A stretch of 20,483 bases of DNA from Candidatus Hodarchaeota archaeon (GCA_016840305.1 JAEOSP010000206.1:1-20483), one strand, 5' to 3'. Numbered from the stretch's first letter, positions 7,160-15,404 are shown. Translations and numbers: made by a program. Notes: a model not told the origin generated them from the sequence alone.

Positions 7160-8137
7160 TTATAGTGAAGCCGTTTGATCTGTTATGAGATCTACTTCTC
7201 GCCTTAGTAGTATTAGTGCTGAAATAACACATATTAAACCAATTATTTTGAAGAACGATTGGAAAGACAACACTCCAGAGGAGGATGGGATTAAATCTTC
7301 GTAAAAAACGAAGTATGCACCTATAAATGAGATTGTAACCGACACTGCGTTTGTAATAGGAGAAACTATAGATAAGCGACCGCCTTCAAATGCTAACTGT
7401 TGCGAAATTGTAGCAAATCCATAGGTTACTATTAACATAACTAAAGAATATAATACAAGTAAATCATCAGGTAAAACCGTTTGCAGGGATCCATTCATTC
7501 CAATCAATAGACTCTTTGTAAAAAATGTTCCCAGACCGAAAAAAGCTCCAGCAAACAAAGGAAAAACGAATTCTGCTGAACCAATACGTTTTAAAATAAA
7601 GATAAGTACAATCATTAACCCAACCAAGCCGAGGGTAATAGGGAAAAACCCTAATAGAAGAAGAATATTCATTTCATTAGTTGAGGCGATGTTAGGAGAA
7701 AAAGCAAATAAAATAAGCCCTAAGATCAGAATCCCCACTCCAAACCATTCTATCATAGATAACCGTTCTTTAAAAATGAATGCTGCAAAAACAAATGTAA
7801 ATAATAGATTAGTGTTAATTAATGGTTTAACGATCGATACATCATATGTATTTAATGCAATCGTGTATATAAAAAAACCTGTTAACGCAGCTACCCCTCC
7901 TAAAAACCACATTGGGGTTGTTAGCAAATTCCATGCAGTTGGAAGAATATCCTGGAAGAAATTATCAAGTTTAATTCCTCCAGCTCTGAAAATTCCTTTT
8001 TTTAAAATTATTGCTGACCCTCCACTCACAATTCCGTAAATTAGCATCACTATCAAGATTAATAGGTTATCAGATATTGTCACTGTTATAATCACTTCAC
8101 TAGCTCTTATGATGAAATTTGTTTTATTCTTCTTCAT
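7160..8137 (-). CDS. EamA/DMT-superfamily transporter
   Basis: A 325-residue protein with about ten hydrophobic helices spread over residues 20-315, arranged as two EamA-like halves. The first half ends near LIFKERLSMIEWFGVGILILGLILFAF; the KERLSxxEWxGxxLIxxGL pattern is typical of drug/metabolite transporters. The second half ends near ISFIGAYFVFYEDLI followed by a similar final helix pair. Such proteins export metabolites or take up small molecules; the substrate cannot be read from sequence. The ATG at 8137 overlaps the end of the acidic repeat-protein gene by 14 bases, so the two are likely translated together. The N-terminal 20 residues are polar; an internal start at a later codon is possible. 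It converges on the plus-strand genes ending at 7067. Confidence 0.85.
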   Translation of the reverse strand: MKKNKTNFIIRASEVIITVTISDNLLILIVMLIYGIVSGGSAIILKKGIFRAGGIKLDNFFQDILPTAWNLLTTPMWFLGGVAALTGFFIYTIALNTYDVSIVKPLINTNLLFTFVFAAFIFKERLSMIEWFGVGILILGLILFAFSPNIASTNEMNILLLLGFFPITLGLVGLMIVLIFILKRIGSAEFVFPLFAGAFFGLGTFFTKSLLIGMNGSLQTVLPDDLLVLYSLVMLIVTYGFATISQQLAFEGGRLSIVSPITNAVSVTISFIGAYFVFYEDLIPSSSGVLSFQSFFKIIGLICVISALILLRREVDLITDQTASL

Positions 8138-8978
8138 CTGAATTTATGGATAGTATTTGATCAGTGACAACTTCCTCTTCATCTATCTCTGATTTACTTA
8201 GGATTTCTGCTCTTTGTGTCAAGTAGGCAAGTTCATCAATTGAAAGCTCTGCTGATACCTCTGATTCATCAACCAGTTCTTCAAGCTGTACTGATGCCCT
8301 TGTTTCAAACTCTTTAACCTCTGGATCTTCTTCTACTTCTACTACTTCCTCAACAGATTCTGGACCTTGTATTAAATAGGAAATCTCATCAACCGAAAGC
8401 TCCGCTGATACTTCTGGATCTTCATTTAGTTCTTCAAGCTGAGTAAATGCGTTTATATCTGGTTTTATTGTCTCAGTATCTTTCTTTACTTCTTCTATTT
8501 CCTGAAAAGTCTCTGTTCTTTGTGTTAAATATGCTAGTTCTTCGGAAGTAAGCTCAGGTGATTCCTCGGGTTCATCTATATCAAGTACATTTCGACCATA
8601 TATACTCGTACTTAATTCTCCCGTTTCAACTTCTTCAGTGATCTCTGATTTTTTAATAGAATCGTACTCTTCTTGACTAACGTAATCTATTGTTGCTTGA
8701 TGTTTAGTAAACTCATTAGATCTAATATCTGACACTTCTATTTCTACTATGATTTTTCCTTTGTTACGTAATGGAATGACTGGAACATGTAATTCTAAGA
8801 AATCTTTATCTGTAACTCCTGTGTAAAAACTCCTTGTGTTCCCAGCTTCATCCAAAACTTTTGCTCGATATTTGTTTTTTCCGTTATCAAGTTTTAGACG
8901 TATATAGAATGGAATAGGAATATTAGTTGTGTAAAATTCATCTCCCGCATCATCTACAATTTCTAAATCCTTTGTCAC
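8124..8978 (-). CDS. Acidic protein with N-terminal beta domain and 51-residue repeats
   Basis: A 284-residue, very acidic protein of no family I recognise. Residues 1-100 look like a beta-sandwich (alternating strands such as PIPFYIRLKL, KIIVEIEVSD and HQATIDYV). The rest is Glu-rich and low in complexity, with a motif repeated three times at exactly 51-residue spacing: ELTSEELAYLTQRTE (from residue 142), ELSVDEISYLIQGPE (193) and ELSIDELAYLTQRAE (244). A second conserved block precedes two of them: QLEELNEDPEVSAELS and QLEELVDESEVSAELS. No signal peptide or membrane helix is present, so it should be cytosolic. The GTG start at 8978 has a good SD (AGGTGG, about six bases upstream). It overlaps the EamA transporter gene. 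A scaffold or adaptor whose repeats are short binding helices is a reasonable guess, not shown. Confidence 0.75.
   Translation of the reverse strand: MTKDLEIVDDAGDEFYTTNIPIPFYIRLKLDNGKNKYRAKVLDEAGNTRSFYTGVTDKDFLELHVPVIPLRNKGKIIVEIEVSDIRSNEFTKHQATIDYVSQEEYDSIKKSEITEEVETGELSTSIYGRNVLDIDEPEESPELTSEELAYLTQRTETFQEIEEVKKDTETIKPDINAFTQLEELNEDPEVSAELSVDEISYLIQGPESVEEVVEVEEDPEVKEFETRASVQLEELVDESEVSAELSIDELAYLTQRAEILSKSEIDEEEVVTDQILSINSDEEE
8205..8558 (-). repeat. In-gene tandem repeat, 153-bp period
   Basis: Coding repeat of three copies with a 153-base (51-codon) period. For example, the block starting TGAAAGCTCT at 8241 recurs as CGAAAGCTCC at 8394, exactly 153 bases on. DNA identity is highest between the two C-terminal copies, including GCTGATAC, which suggests duplication of the unit followed by divergence under selection for the ELSxDELAYLTQ motif. 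Confidence 0.75.
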
Positions 8979-9066
8979 TTCTTTCCACCTGATTCAAGGG
9001 AAAAATACCAGCTTTCATGTGAAACTTGATAAAGTATCTCCTTAGAAATTGAAATTATTCTTCACC

Positions 9067-9086
9067 TTCATGAACTTTTTCATGAA
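9067..9086. repeat. Paired TTCATGAA palindromes at the end of the GNAT gene
   Basis: TTCATGAA occurs at 9067-9074 and again at 9079-9086, separated by four bases. Each copy is itself palindromic and the two can form an 8-bp hairpin. The second copy overlaps the stop codon of the GNAT gene. On the minus strand it could be a 3'-end hairpin; it lies about 90 bases upstream of the acidic-protein start, so an operator role is also possible. Confidence 0.4.
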
Positions 9087-9511
9087 TCAGGTCGTACCCT
9101 TTTGGAAAAATAATAGATTTCCTCCCATTTTTCATAACCGATGGAAGTAAAGAAATTTTCACTCTTTAGATTCTCCTTTGAGATGAGCGCACAATATATC
9201 TCTATGCCTTTTTCTTCAAATAATAATGTTTCTGCACTGATTATTAATTCTTTGGCTACTCTCTCTCTCTGGTATTCTGGATTGACTGCTAATCGGTTTA
9301 TCCATCCCTTACGCCCATCATGGGTAACTAGAACGACCCCTAACAGCACATCATCGCTATCAAATTTCCCTAATATAATTACATTATCGGATTTTAACTG
9401 TTTTTCTATTTGATTAGGACTATCTCGTCCATTTAGACGTGTTTCTAACCCTGCTGTCTTCCATAATTCAACTACGTCAGTGTAGTCCTCAATAGTTAGT
9501 CTTCTTATCAT
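9080..9511 (-). CDS. GNAT-family N-acetyltransferase
   Basis: A 143-residue single-domain GNAT protein. It begins IRRLTIEDYTDVVELWKTAG (helix 1), has the central strands DDVLLGVVLVTHDGR and GWINRLAVNPEYQRERVAKEL, and ends with FFTSIGYEKWEEIYYFSKRV, the usual C-terminal strand. It would transfer an acetyl group from acetyl-CoA to an amine; the acceptor is unknown. The pyrophosphate-binding loop reads QRERVA (from Gln 81), where the family usually has Q/RxxGxG/A. The glycine is replaced by Arg, which may weaken or alter acetyl-CoA binding. The ATG at 9511 is preceded by AAGGA within the end of the BtpA gene, which stops 11 bases upstream, so the two form an operon. Confidence 0.85.
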   Translation of the reverse strand: MIRRLTIEDYTDVVELWKTAGLETRLNGRDSPNQIEKQLKSDNVIILGKFDSDDVLLGVVLVTHDGRKGWINRLAVNPEYQRERVAKELIISAETLLFEEKGIEIYCALISKENLKSENFFTSIGYEKWEEIYYFSKRVRPDS

Positions 9512-9522
9512 TTTTGAATTCC

Positions 9523-10353
9523 TTATGTTTCTTTTTCTCTCAATTCGTTCCAGTAATTCATTAATTTTGCAGCTTTTTCTAAATCGATTGGAGAATGAAG
9601 ATTTTCAGAGTCATATTTTAAGGAACTACCTACTATACCACCTGAAATGTACGGAAACACTCTTCCAACGTTTTCAAAAGTAATTCCACTCCCAAGAAGA
9701 GGCTTAATGCTTGTTTTCTCAACAAATGTTTTAAGTTTGTCAATTGAGATCATTTTTCCTGTCTCTTTTCCAGACAGAATAACTGCATCAGCCCTTCCTC
9801 TCTTCATCGCATTTTTAGCCGCTTCTTCTAAAGAAAATTGACCTAGGGGAGTAGCATGTTTCACACCAATATCAGCTATAACCTTAACAGAAGATCTTAG
9901 AATCTGCTTTTCTCTCATTACTTGTGATGCTACAGCCTCAATTATTCCTTGATCCGTTACATAGGCTCCTTCCCAGATATTACAACGAATGAAACTAGCC
10001 TTATTCATTGTAGCAATAGTAAGTGCTTGAATACAAGCATTTCTTAAAATATTAACCCCAATAATCATATCTGGTACGGTTTTACGTATTTTATCCACGA
10101 TCTTACTCATTAATAGAAATTTAGCATCGTTAATTCGTGATTTTGGGAACGGAACATCATGAAAGTTCTCAATAAGTATAACATTGAACCCTGCTTGCTT
10201 CAGAGTCAGTGCATCTGCAATACTTATCCTAAATGAATCATCAAAATCAAAATTAGGAGTAATATAACTTTCCAAGGTAGGTAAATGTATCATACCAATC
10301 AGAGGTTTGTTATTCAGATCTAGAATAGGTTCAGAGTTCAATATATCCTTCAC
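9523..10353 (-). CDS. BtpA/SgcQ-family TIM-barrel protein
   Basis: A 276-residue protein of the BtpA family. The signature PLIGMIHLPTLE is at residues 17-28, followed by LKQAGFNVILIENFHDVPF, and the C-terminal half has KRGRADAVILSGKETGK (about 184-200) and PLLGSGITFENVG, phosphate-binding-like loops of the barrel. The family takes its name from a cyanobacterial protein needed for stable photosystem I; the archaeal members have no settled function, and a sugar or nucleotide-related enzyme is often assumed. The start shown is GTG at 10353 with AAAAGGAT immediately upstream. A TTG at 10341 with GAAGG five bases upstream is an alternative. It is followed after 11 bases by the GNAT gene. A stem-loop (10363-10382) sits just upstream of the SD. 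Confidence 0.87.
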   Translation of the reverse strand: MKDILNSEPILDLNNKPLIGMIHLPTLESYITPNFDFDDSFRISIADALTLKQAGFNVILIENFHDVPFPKSRINDAKFLLMSKIVDKIRKTVPDMIIGVNILRNACIQALTIATMNKASFIRCNIWEGAYVTDQGIIEAVASQVMREKQILRSSVKVIADIGVKHATPLGQFSLEEAAKNAMKRGRADAVILSGKETGKMISIDKLKTFVEKTSIKPLLGSGITFENVGRVFPYISGGIVGSSLKYDSENLHSPIDLEKAAKLMNYWNELREKET

Positions 10354-10362
10354 ATCCTTTTA

Positions 10363-10382
10363 TTCATCTGAATATAGATGAA
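10363..10382. repeat. Inverted repeat in the BtpA leader
   Basis: TTCATCT (10363-10369) pairs with AGATGAA (10376-10382) across GAATAT, a perfect 7-bp stem. It lies ten bases upstream of the BtpA GTG, next to its SD, and downstream of the candidate promoter. It could be an operator or an RNA hairpin affecting initiation. Confidence 0.4.
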
Positions 10383-10419
10383 ACTTCAATATAACCTTAT
10401 AGTTAATCTTTCTCTGTAA

Positions 10420-10436
10420 CCTTATTATATTTCCTC
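10420..10436 (-). promoter_or_regulatory. Candidate BRE/TATA promoter of the BtpA-GNAT operon
   Basis: On the minus strand GGAGGAAATATAATAAGG combines a purine-rich BRE-like stretch with a TATA-like core (TATAATAA, 10430-10423). Transcription would start near 10400, giving a leader of about 45 bases that includes the stem-loop at 10363-10382. Confidence 0.4.
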
Positions 10437-10542
10437 CACTTCTACAAAAATATGGAATGATGACGGTTTTACCGATGGAGCTGAACAATTTATTGCTTAG
10501 CGATGATGATAGCTGGCAGTCTGACCATAGTGGGAGAATCTC

Positions 10543-11457
10543 ATGACATGCTGCAAATGTGGGAATAAAGGCGAATATATTGATCCATATGCTCCACATC
10601 AACAGAACTATTGCTCTACCTGTTTTTCTAATTATCTAGAAAAGAAAATGATTAGAGGATTCCCACGTGCAGCTCGTGGATATCCCATTGCTATTGCTGT
10701 TTCTGGAGGAAAAGACAGTACAACTTTGCTTGATGTAATTCTAAAAAACCAAAAAGAACTGAGGATTCCTTCCGTAAAAGCTATACTAATTGAGGAACAG
10801 ATTCCTGAAATAGAAAAACAGCGTCAAGAGATAATTGAAGTACTTAAGGACAAATATCTTGACTTAACTATATTTTGCAAGGATTATTCGGCGATTTATG
10901 GCTACTTTCTACCTGAATTAGTAAAAAAATCAATAAATCAAAATTTACGCTTCACCCCCTGCATGATGTGTGGCATATTAAAGAAAAATGCTTTATTTAG
11001 GATTGGTAGGGAACTTAAAATTCCATTCATTGTACTGGGTACAACTTTAGAAGATGAGGCTGCAACAATTCTTCTGAATATAATTAGAGGTAGACCACAG
11101 GTAAGCTGGGATGGAAATAGTGCTGAAATCACCTCTAGAGAATCAACAGATCCTCAACTTCTGAAACCTTTGGAGCGCGTGTCAGAAGATTTAATTCGAA
11201 TTTATGCCGAGATTAACAATCTACCTATCATCTCAACATCTTGTCCTTATGCAGAACAATCCATCAGATCTGATTTAACCTACCTAATGGAGAGTTTAAA
11301 AAGACGAGATCCTAGAGGATCGCTATTATATAATATTACAAAGCTGAAACGACCTCCTTTAATTCAAAAGCCTGATTTAATTAACTGTAAACAATGTCAG
11401 GCTCCATCAAATCAATCTCTTTGCTCAGCATGCAGAATAATGGCAAAATTAAGTTAA
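10543..11457 (+). CDS. TtuA/NcsA-family tRNA 2-thiolation enzyme
   Basis: A 304-residue PP-loop ATPase of the Ncs6/TtuA group, which adenylates a tRNA uridine C2 and replaces its oxygen with sulfur, usually taken from a ubiquitin-like carrier. An N-terminal zinc finger has CCKCG and CSTC (Cys 3/4, 6, 24, 27). The PP-loop is SGGKDST (54-60). CMMC (Cys 140, 143) plus Cys 234 in SCPYAEQS match the three [4Fe-4S] ligands of TtuA. A C-terminal zinc finger has CKQC and CSAC (282-297). The conserved GHNLDDEAQ motif appears as GTTLEDEAA, a mild divergence. Whether it acts on U34 (NcsA) or U54 (TtuA) cannot be told. A GGGAGA SD precedes the ATG. It is divergent from the BtpA operon, 189 bases away. 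Length and motifs suggest a complete, active enzyme. Confidence 0.92.
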   Translation: MTCCKCGNKGEYIDPYAPHQQNYCSTCFSNYLEKKMIRGFPRAARGYPIAIAVSGGKDSTTLLDVILKNQKELRIPSVKAILIEEQIPEIEKQRQEIIEVLKDKYLDLTIFCKDYSAIYGYFLPELVKKSINQNLRFTPCMMCGILKKNALFRIGRELKIPFIVLGTTLEDEAATILLNIIRGRPQVSWDGNSAEITSRESTDPQLLKPLERVSEDLIRIYAEINNLPIISTSCPYAEQSIRSDLTYLMESLKRRDPRGSLLYNITKLKRPPLIQKPDLINCKQCQAPSNQSLCSACRIMAKLS

Positions 11458-11480
11458 TAAATATAAATCTAATAATGAAA

Positions 11481-11499
11481 CAAATAATAGATATATAAT
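11481..11499 (+). promoter_or_regulatory. Candidate promoter of the TPR gene
   Basis: CAAATAATAGATATATAATG contains a good TATA-like core (ATATATAAT, 11491-11499). Transcription starting about 25 bases downstream would give a leader of about 40 bases to the ATG at 11562. The element TTGGGGTCCAA follows at 11501-11511. Confidence 0.3.
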
Positions 11500-11561
11500 G
11501 TTGGGGTCCAAACTTATTTCAAATCACATTGGCAAAAGTGACGAATACTAGTTGAGATTCG

Positions 11562-13457
11562 ATGAACAAAAAATTGTATTTAGAGGTTCGAAGAGCAATA
11601 AAAAGAAAGGATTCAGAATTCGTTTCGAGAACAATTGATAATTTTCCATCTTTAGACAAAATAGAGGATAATCTTGAGAGATATTATGTTTTACTTATAA
11701 AAGGAGAATTCTTAAGATTTAAGGAAGAATTTCAAAAAACTAACTCAACACTAGAAGAAGCATTAAGCATTCTACCAAATATTTCCTTAGATAAAATTGA
11801 ACGTGCAAGTATCTATGGACGTTATGCCTTCAGCTTGTGTAAATTAAAGGAATATAACAAAGCTCTTCCATATTATTCCAAAGCAAAGAAGCTAACAAGA
11901 TCAGATGAAGGACGTAATCATTACTACTCGTTGATGGTACTTAAATGTTTAAGAGAATTGAAGAAATCTGAAAAATTTATATCGGAAGTTAAGGAAGTTC
12001 TCAATAGTTTATTTACCTCATCTACCTCAAGCATAGAAAGAAAACTGGAATTTATCGATAATCTCACATTTACCATTAAACAAAGTCAATTCCTTCCTGA
12101 AATAGAAAATTTTATTCAAAACCTCTCTATAACCCCTGAACCTACAGATATGATCTTTTTAAAAGTTTACTTGCTAACGAACATAGCTCATGCCTCAAAT
12201 AATTATTCTAAACTCGTACAGAATAAGAATATGTGCATGAATTCAATCCCTCCGAAATATCCAATACCTCTGAAGCTTCAGATTCTAAGTAACTTAGCCA
12301 CAATGTTTAAAAATCCATTTGGTGATTTTTCTACAGCTTTAGCCCTTCTAGAGGATGCTTTACTATTGGCAGGCACCAATATGCCAAGATGGAGAGCGTA
12401 CATCCTGAACTCCTTGGGATCAATACTGCGATTTAAGGGGAATTACTCGAGAGCAATAGAATTTCTGAATGAGTCAGTTCGGATCAGTAGTCAAAGTAGT
12501 TACACTTCGCCCCTTGGTTTTGCTCACAATACTTTAGGAATGATCTACACTCTCACAGGAGAATATTCGAAAGCTCAAACTCATTATAAAATTAGCTTGA
12601 AACTAAATTCCGAAAATAATAATTTATCTGGATTAGGATACACCTTTGGGTCAATGGCATGGCTTGAATCTGTACAAGGCAATTTTTCTCTTGCTAATGA
12701 ATTATATTCAAAGAGTATTGATTCATTTAAGGTGAATAGGCATCCTCCATCGATAATATTGTTAACAAAAGCGATCATACTATCTCAATTGCCTTCAGAT
12801 CAAGACTTTGAAATTCAAGAACTACTTACTGAAGCTAAAAATCACATATGGAAAAAGAAAAACCTACTTGATAAAGGACGCTATTATGTTGCATTAGGAA
12901 ACATTAATTTCAATAGAAATATGCTGGAACAATCAGAAAAAGACTTTATTCAAGCGTTTCAATTTACTGATACTTATGAGGTAAAAACTCAAGGATTACT
13001 TGGGATTACTAAAGTTAGAACAGATCTTTTTTTCCAAACTAATGAATATAAACATTTATCAAAAGTAAGAGAACTATTGAGTGAACTAAAAAGTATCATT
13101 CAAGATGAGAAGACGATTCTTGGATTAGAAGTAGAACTAATCTCAGCAATGCTTGACATGCATGAAGGAGATTTTCAGGGAGCAGAGGATAAAATCAACC
13201 CCCTTCTTCAGTATACGGAAGAAAACTCCTTAATCAAACTTCATTCCCAAATTAAAAACCAACTACAGACTTTATCAATTTTCAAAACCCAACAACGGAT
13301 TGAGAATCAAGTTAAAGGTTCAAACGCTTTTGATGATATGAAAACACAATCAATAGAGGATATTATCAACTATTTGAAAGATATGACTAATTTATTTCAT
13401 TCCTATGAGTCTAGAAATGAACATAAAAATGATTATTCAAGCGACAATCCTGATTAA
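11562..13457 (+). CDS. Large TPR-repeat protein
   Basis: A 631-residue all-helical, soluble protein made largely of tetratricopeptide-like repeats. Clear units lie near residues 81-113 (YGRYAFSLCKLKEYNKALPY), 275-312 (LNSLGSILRFKGNYSRAIEF), 315-352 (HNTLGMIYTLTGEYSKAQTH), 356-390 (FGSMAWLESVQGNFSLANEL) and 436-470 (LGNINFNRNMLEQSEKDF). More divergent helices fill the rest. The final 60 residues are polar (EDIINYLKDMTNLFHSYES). No effector, DNA-binding or membrane domain is visible, so it is probably a protein-interaction scaffold; the partner is unknown. It follows the tRNA thiolase gene by 104 bases with its own candidate promoter, so co-transcription is not required. The ATG lacks a strong SD. 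Confidence 0.85.
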   Translation: MNKKLYLEVRRAIKRKDSEFVSRTIDNFPSLDKIEDNLERYYVLLIKGEFLRFKEEFQKTNSTLEEALSILPNISLDKIERASIYGRYAFSLCKLKEYNKALPYYSKAKKLTRSDEGRNHYYSLMVLKCLRELKKSEKFISEVKEVLNSLFTSSTSSIERKLEFIDNLTFTIKQSQFLPEIENFIQNLSITPEPTDMIFLKVYLLTNIAHASNNYSKLVQNKNMCMNSIPPKYPIPLKLQILSNLATMFKNPFGDFSTALALLEDALLLAGTNMPRWRAYILNSLGSILRFKGNYSRAIEFLNESVRISSQSSYTSPLGFAHNTLGMIYTLTGEYSKAQTHYKISLKLNSENNNLSGLGYTFGSMAWLESVQGNFSLANELYSKSIDSFKVNRHPPSIILLTKAIILSQLPSDQDFEIQELLTEAKNHIWKKKNLLDKGRYYVALGNINFNRNMLEQSEKDFIQAFQFTDTYEVKTQGLLGITKVRTDLFFQTNEYKHLSKVRELLSELKSIIQDEKTILGLEVELISAMLDMHEGDFQGAEDKINPLLQYTEENSLIKLHSQIKNQLQTLSIFKTQQRIENQVKGSNAFDDMKTQSIEDIINYLKDMTNLFHSYESRNEHKNDYSSDNPD

Positions 13458-13495
13458 TTTCCACAAATTTTTAGACAAAACCGTTAACCTCATAG

Positions 13496-13508
13496 CTAAA
13501 TTTTAAAG
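13496..13508 (+). promoter_or_regulatory. Candidate TATA box for the class V aminotransferase gene
   Basis: AAATTTTAAAGATAT lies about 60-70 bases upstream of the chosen ATG at 13568. It is AT-rich with a TTTTAAA core in the 98-base gap after the TPR gene. Support is compositional only. Confidence 0.25.
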
Positions 13509-13567
13509 ATATTTCTAGAAAACTCTTCCAAAGACTTCTTTATAATTTCTAAAGGATGGTATTATTG

Positions 13568-14722
13568 ATGAGAGCCAATTTACGTGAGGATTTTCCAGTA
13601 ACTGGAAAAGCAATTTACTTAAATCATGCAGCTATCGGTCCTTCTCCGAATCCAGTTACAAATGAGGTGCAAAAGTGGATGGTGCACCATAAATCATATG
13701 GTGACATGTATTTTTCTCCCCTTAACGAAATGTATAATGATATTGACAAAGATCGAAAAAAAATTGGTTATCTAATAAATGCCAAGTATCCTGAAGATGA
13801 AATAGCGTTTACTTATAATACCAGTTATGGCCTTGCCGCTATTGCTGAAGCAATTAGCTGGAATGAAGGAGAAACCATTATTCTTAATAGTTTGGAGTAC
13901 ACATCTAATTCCTATACTTACCAAGCTTTAGCTAGAAAGAATAATTTGAAGTTAAAGGTAATAGATCATATTAATGGTCAAATATCACTAGAACAATACA
14001 AGGAAGTTTTAGATCATACATCAAGACTGGTAGCAATTTCCCATGTTCAATTTAGTAACGGTTTCCGGACTGATTTAGAGGCTCTAAGCTCTCTTGTTCA
14101 TGATGCTGATGCAGAGATAATAGTTGATGGTATCCAGTCGTTAGGTGCAATACCTCTGGATGTACAAAAAACTAACATTGATTACTTAGCAGCAGGGGGT
14201 TATAAATGGCTTCTTGGCCCATTGGGAACAGGATTTCTCTATGTAAAGAAAGAATTGACAGAAAAGTTACATCCCACTTTCATTGGGAGTATGTCAGATG
14301 CCGTCCCGATGAATCTATCGCATCATAGTTACCAACCAGGACCAGCTATGAGAAGATTTCAAGCATCACTCGGACCCAATGCTTATCTTATTGCCGTTGC
14401 AGCAGAATTCCTTACAAATATTGGTATAGAGAATATATTCGATCATATACTGAAATTGAATGATTTGATTATCGAATTTGTCAACGATAAACAATCCTTT
14501 GAAATTAAATCTCCTGTTAACAGTCTTTCTACACGAAGTGGTATCATCAATTTTACTTGTCCGAACGCTGAAGCAATTGTTACAAAGTTACGCAAGTTAG
14601 AGCATCCAATTGCAGTCTCCTACCGTGAAGGGGGCATCAGAGTTTCCCCTCACTGTTATAATATTGAATCTGAAATTCAAACATGCTTAGAGACTATTCA
14701 TGAGTTGAGTATGATAGGATAA
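13568..14722 (+). CDS. Class V aminotransferase (cysteine desulfurase/isopenicillin N epimerase-like)
   Basis: A PLP-dependent fold-type I enzyme of about 384 residues. Family features are YLNHAAIGPSP near the N-terminus, FTYNTSYGLAAIA (cofactor phosphate site), ISHVQFSNGFRTDLEAL, VDGIQSLGAIPLDV with the aspartate that contacts the PLP ring nitrogen, and AAGGYKWLLGPLGTGFLYV with the Schiff-base lysine. There is no obvious cysteine-bearing loop of a dedicated IscS-type desulfurase, so it could be a lyase, epimerase or selenocysteine-lyase-like member. I chose ATG 13568 (MRANLREDF) over ATG 13556, because AAAGG abuts the upstream ATG with no spacer but lies at a usable distance from the second. 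It lies on the same strand as, and near, a tRNA thiolase, so a sulfur-supplying role is conceivable but unproven. Confidence 0.87.
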   Translation: MRANLREDFPVTGKAIYLNHAAIGPSPNPVTNEVQKWMVHHKSYGDMYFSPLNEMYNDIDKDRKKIGYLINAKYPEDEIAFTYNTSYGLAAIAEAISWNEGETIILNSLEYTSNSYTYQALARKNNLKLKVIDHINGQISLEQYKEVLDHTSRLVAISHVQFSNGFRTDLEALSSLVHDADAEIIVDGIQSLGAIPLDVQKTNIDYLAAGGYKWLLGPLGTGFLYVKKELTEKLHPTFIGSMSDAVPMNLSHHSYQPGPAMRRFQASLGPNAYLIAVAAEFLTNIGIENIFDHILKLNDLIIEFVNDKQSFEIKSPVNSLSTRSGIINFTCPNAEAIVTKLRKLEHPIAVSYREGGIRVSPHCYNIESEIQTCLETIHELSMIG

Positions 14723-14745
14723 AAATCAGTTTCATCTTATCTACA

Positions 14746-15366
14746 CTAGCTATCGAAGGATTTAATTTTCTTCACTGGAACACCGCTGTAAAAACAATTA
14801 GGTTCTAATGTTAAATTTGGAGGAATAGTTGAACCATAAGCAACAACTGTATTATCACCAATTACTATCCCAACACCCATGATACAATTGGCACCGATAG
14901 TAACATTTTTTCCGATTTTTACTCTCTTCCGATTAAGGATTCCATCCTTGATATAGTGACCAGAGATAATTGCACCGGTTCCAATTAGTGTATTTTCACC
15001 TACATCTATTAAATCTGGATCCCATAATCGAGTCAATACTGAAACTCCTTTTCGTTTTTTGAAACCGAAAAGCCTGTAAATAATATCAGGAGTCGGTGTA
15101 TGGATGAAAAATTTGCGTGATAAATTCAAAGCTATATCTAAGGAAGTTTCCTGAATAATCCATAGCATAAGATCGATTCCAGTTATTTTCCCCTCTTTAG
15201 TCCTCATAGCAGTTCTAGCTATCTTGTTAAAACTAGCTAAAATAAGAATTGAAATGAAGTAAGTGCAAAAAATTGCAATAACTATCGTAAAAGTGGGATG
15301 AAAACCAAAAGGTTCAATTCCATACTCATACACTAGCACAAATACAACCATTAATGAGAAAACCAT
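14746..15366 (-). CDS. Membrane-anchored left-handed beta-helix acyltransferase-like protein (copy 2)
   Basis: A 206-residue protein: two N-terminal membrane helices (about 1-20 and 25-48), an amphipathic linker, then hexapeptide repeats of a left-handed beta-helix (VGENTLIGTGAIISGH, KIGKNVTIGANCIMGVGIVIGD) and the typical cap FYSGVPVKKIKS. The closest type known to me is the C-terminal membrane/LbH module of Pls/PosA-like proteins and sugar O-acetyltransferases. It is clearly paralogous to the gene just upstream (ARIWDVELMDIGDNTSIGTG versus TRLWDPDLIDVGENTLIGTG). The ATG at 15366 has no SD. An ideal SD (AGGAGA, 15405-15410) instead precedes an in-frame ATT at 15397-15399, and the extra 11 residues extend the first helix to match the paralogue. 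Translation may begin there. Acyl substrate unknown. Confidence 0.82.
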   Translation of the reverse strand: MVFSLMVVFVLVYEYGIEPFGFHPTFTIVIAIFCTYFISILILASFNKIARTAMRTKEGKITGIDLMLWIIQETSLDIALNLSRKFFIHTPTPDIIYRLFGFKKRKGVSVLTRLWDPDLIDVGENTLIGTGAIISGHYIKDGILNRKRVKIGKNVTIGANCIMGVGIVIGDNTVVAYGSTIPPNLTLEPNCFYSGVPVKKIKSFDS

Positions 15367-15404
15367 TGCTAGTTGAATTATGAAAAAAATTGGTATAATC
15401 TATC

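Noticed and set aside
8205..8558. CRISPR-like array from the 153-base repeat
   Set aside because: The repeats are within a coding frame, imperfect, and without the short repeat/unique spacer alternation.
10360..10602. 80-codon minus-strand ORF across the BtpA-thiolase gap
   Set aside because: It overlaps the conserved zinc-finger start of the thiolase and the BtpA promoter; it reads as a shadow frame.
13556..13567. Upstream ATG as start of the aminotransferase
   Set aside because: The SD directly abuts this ATG with no spacer; the next in-frame ATG has proper spacing and a typical N-terminus.
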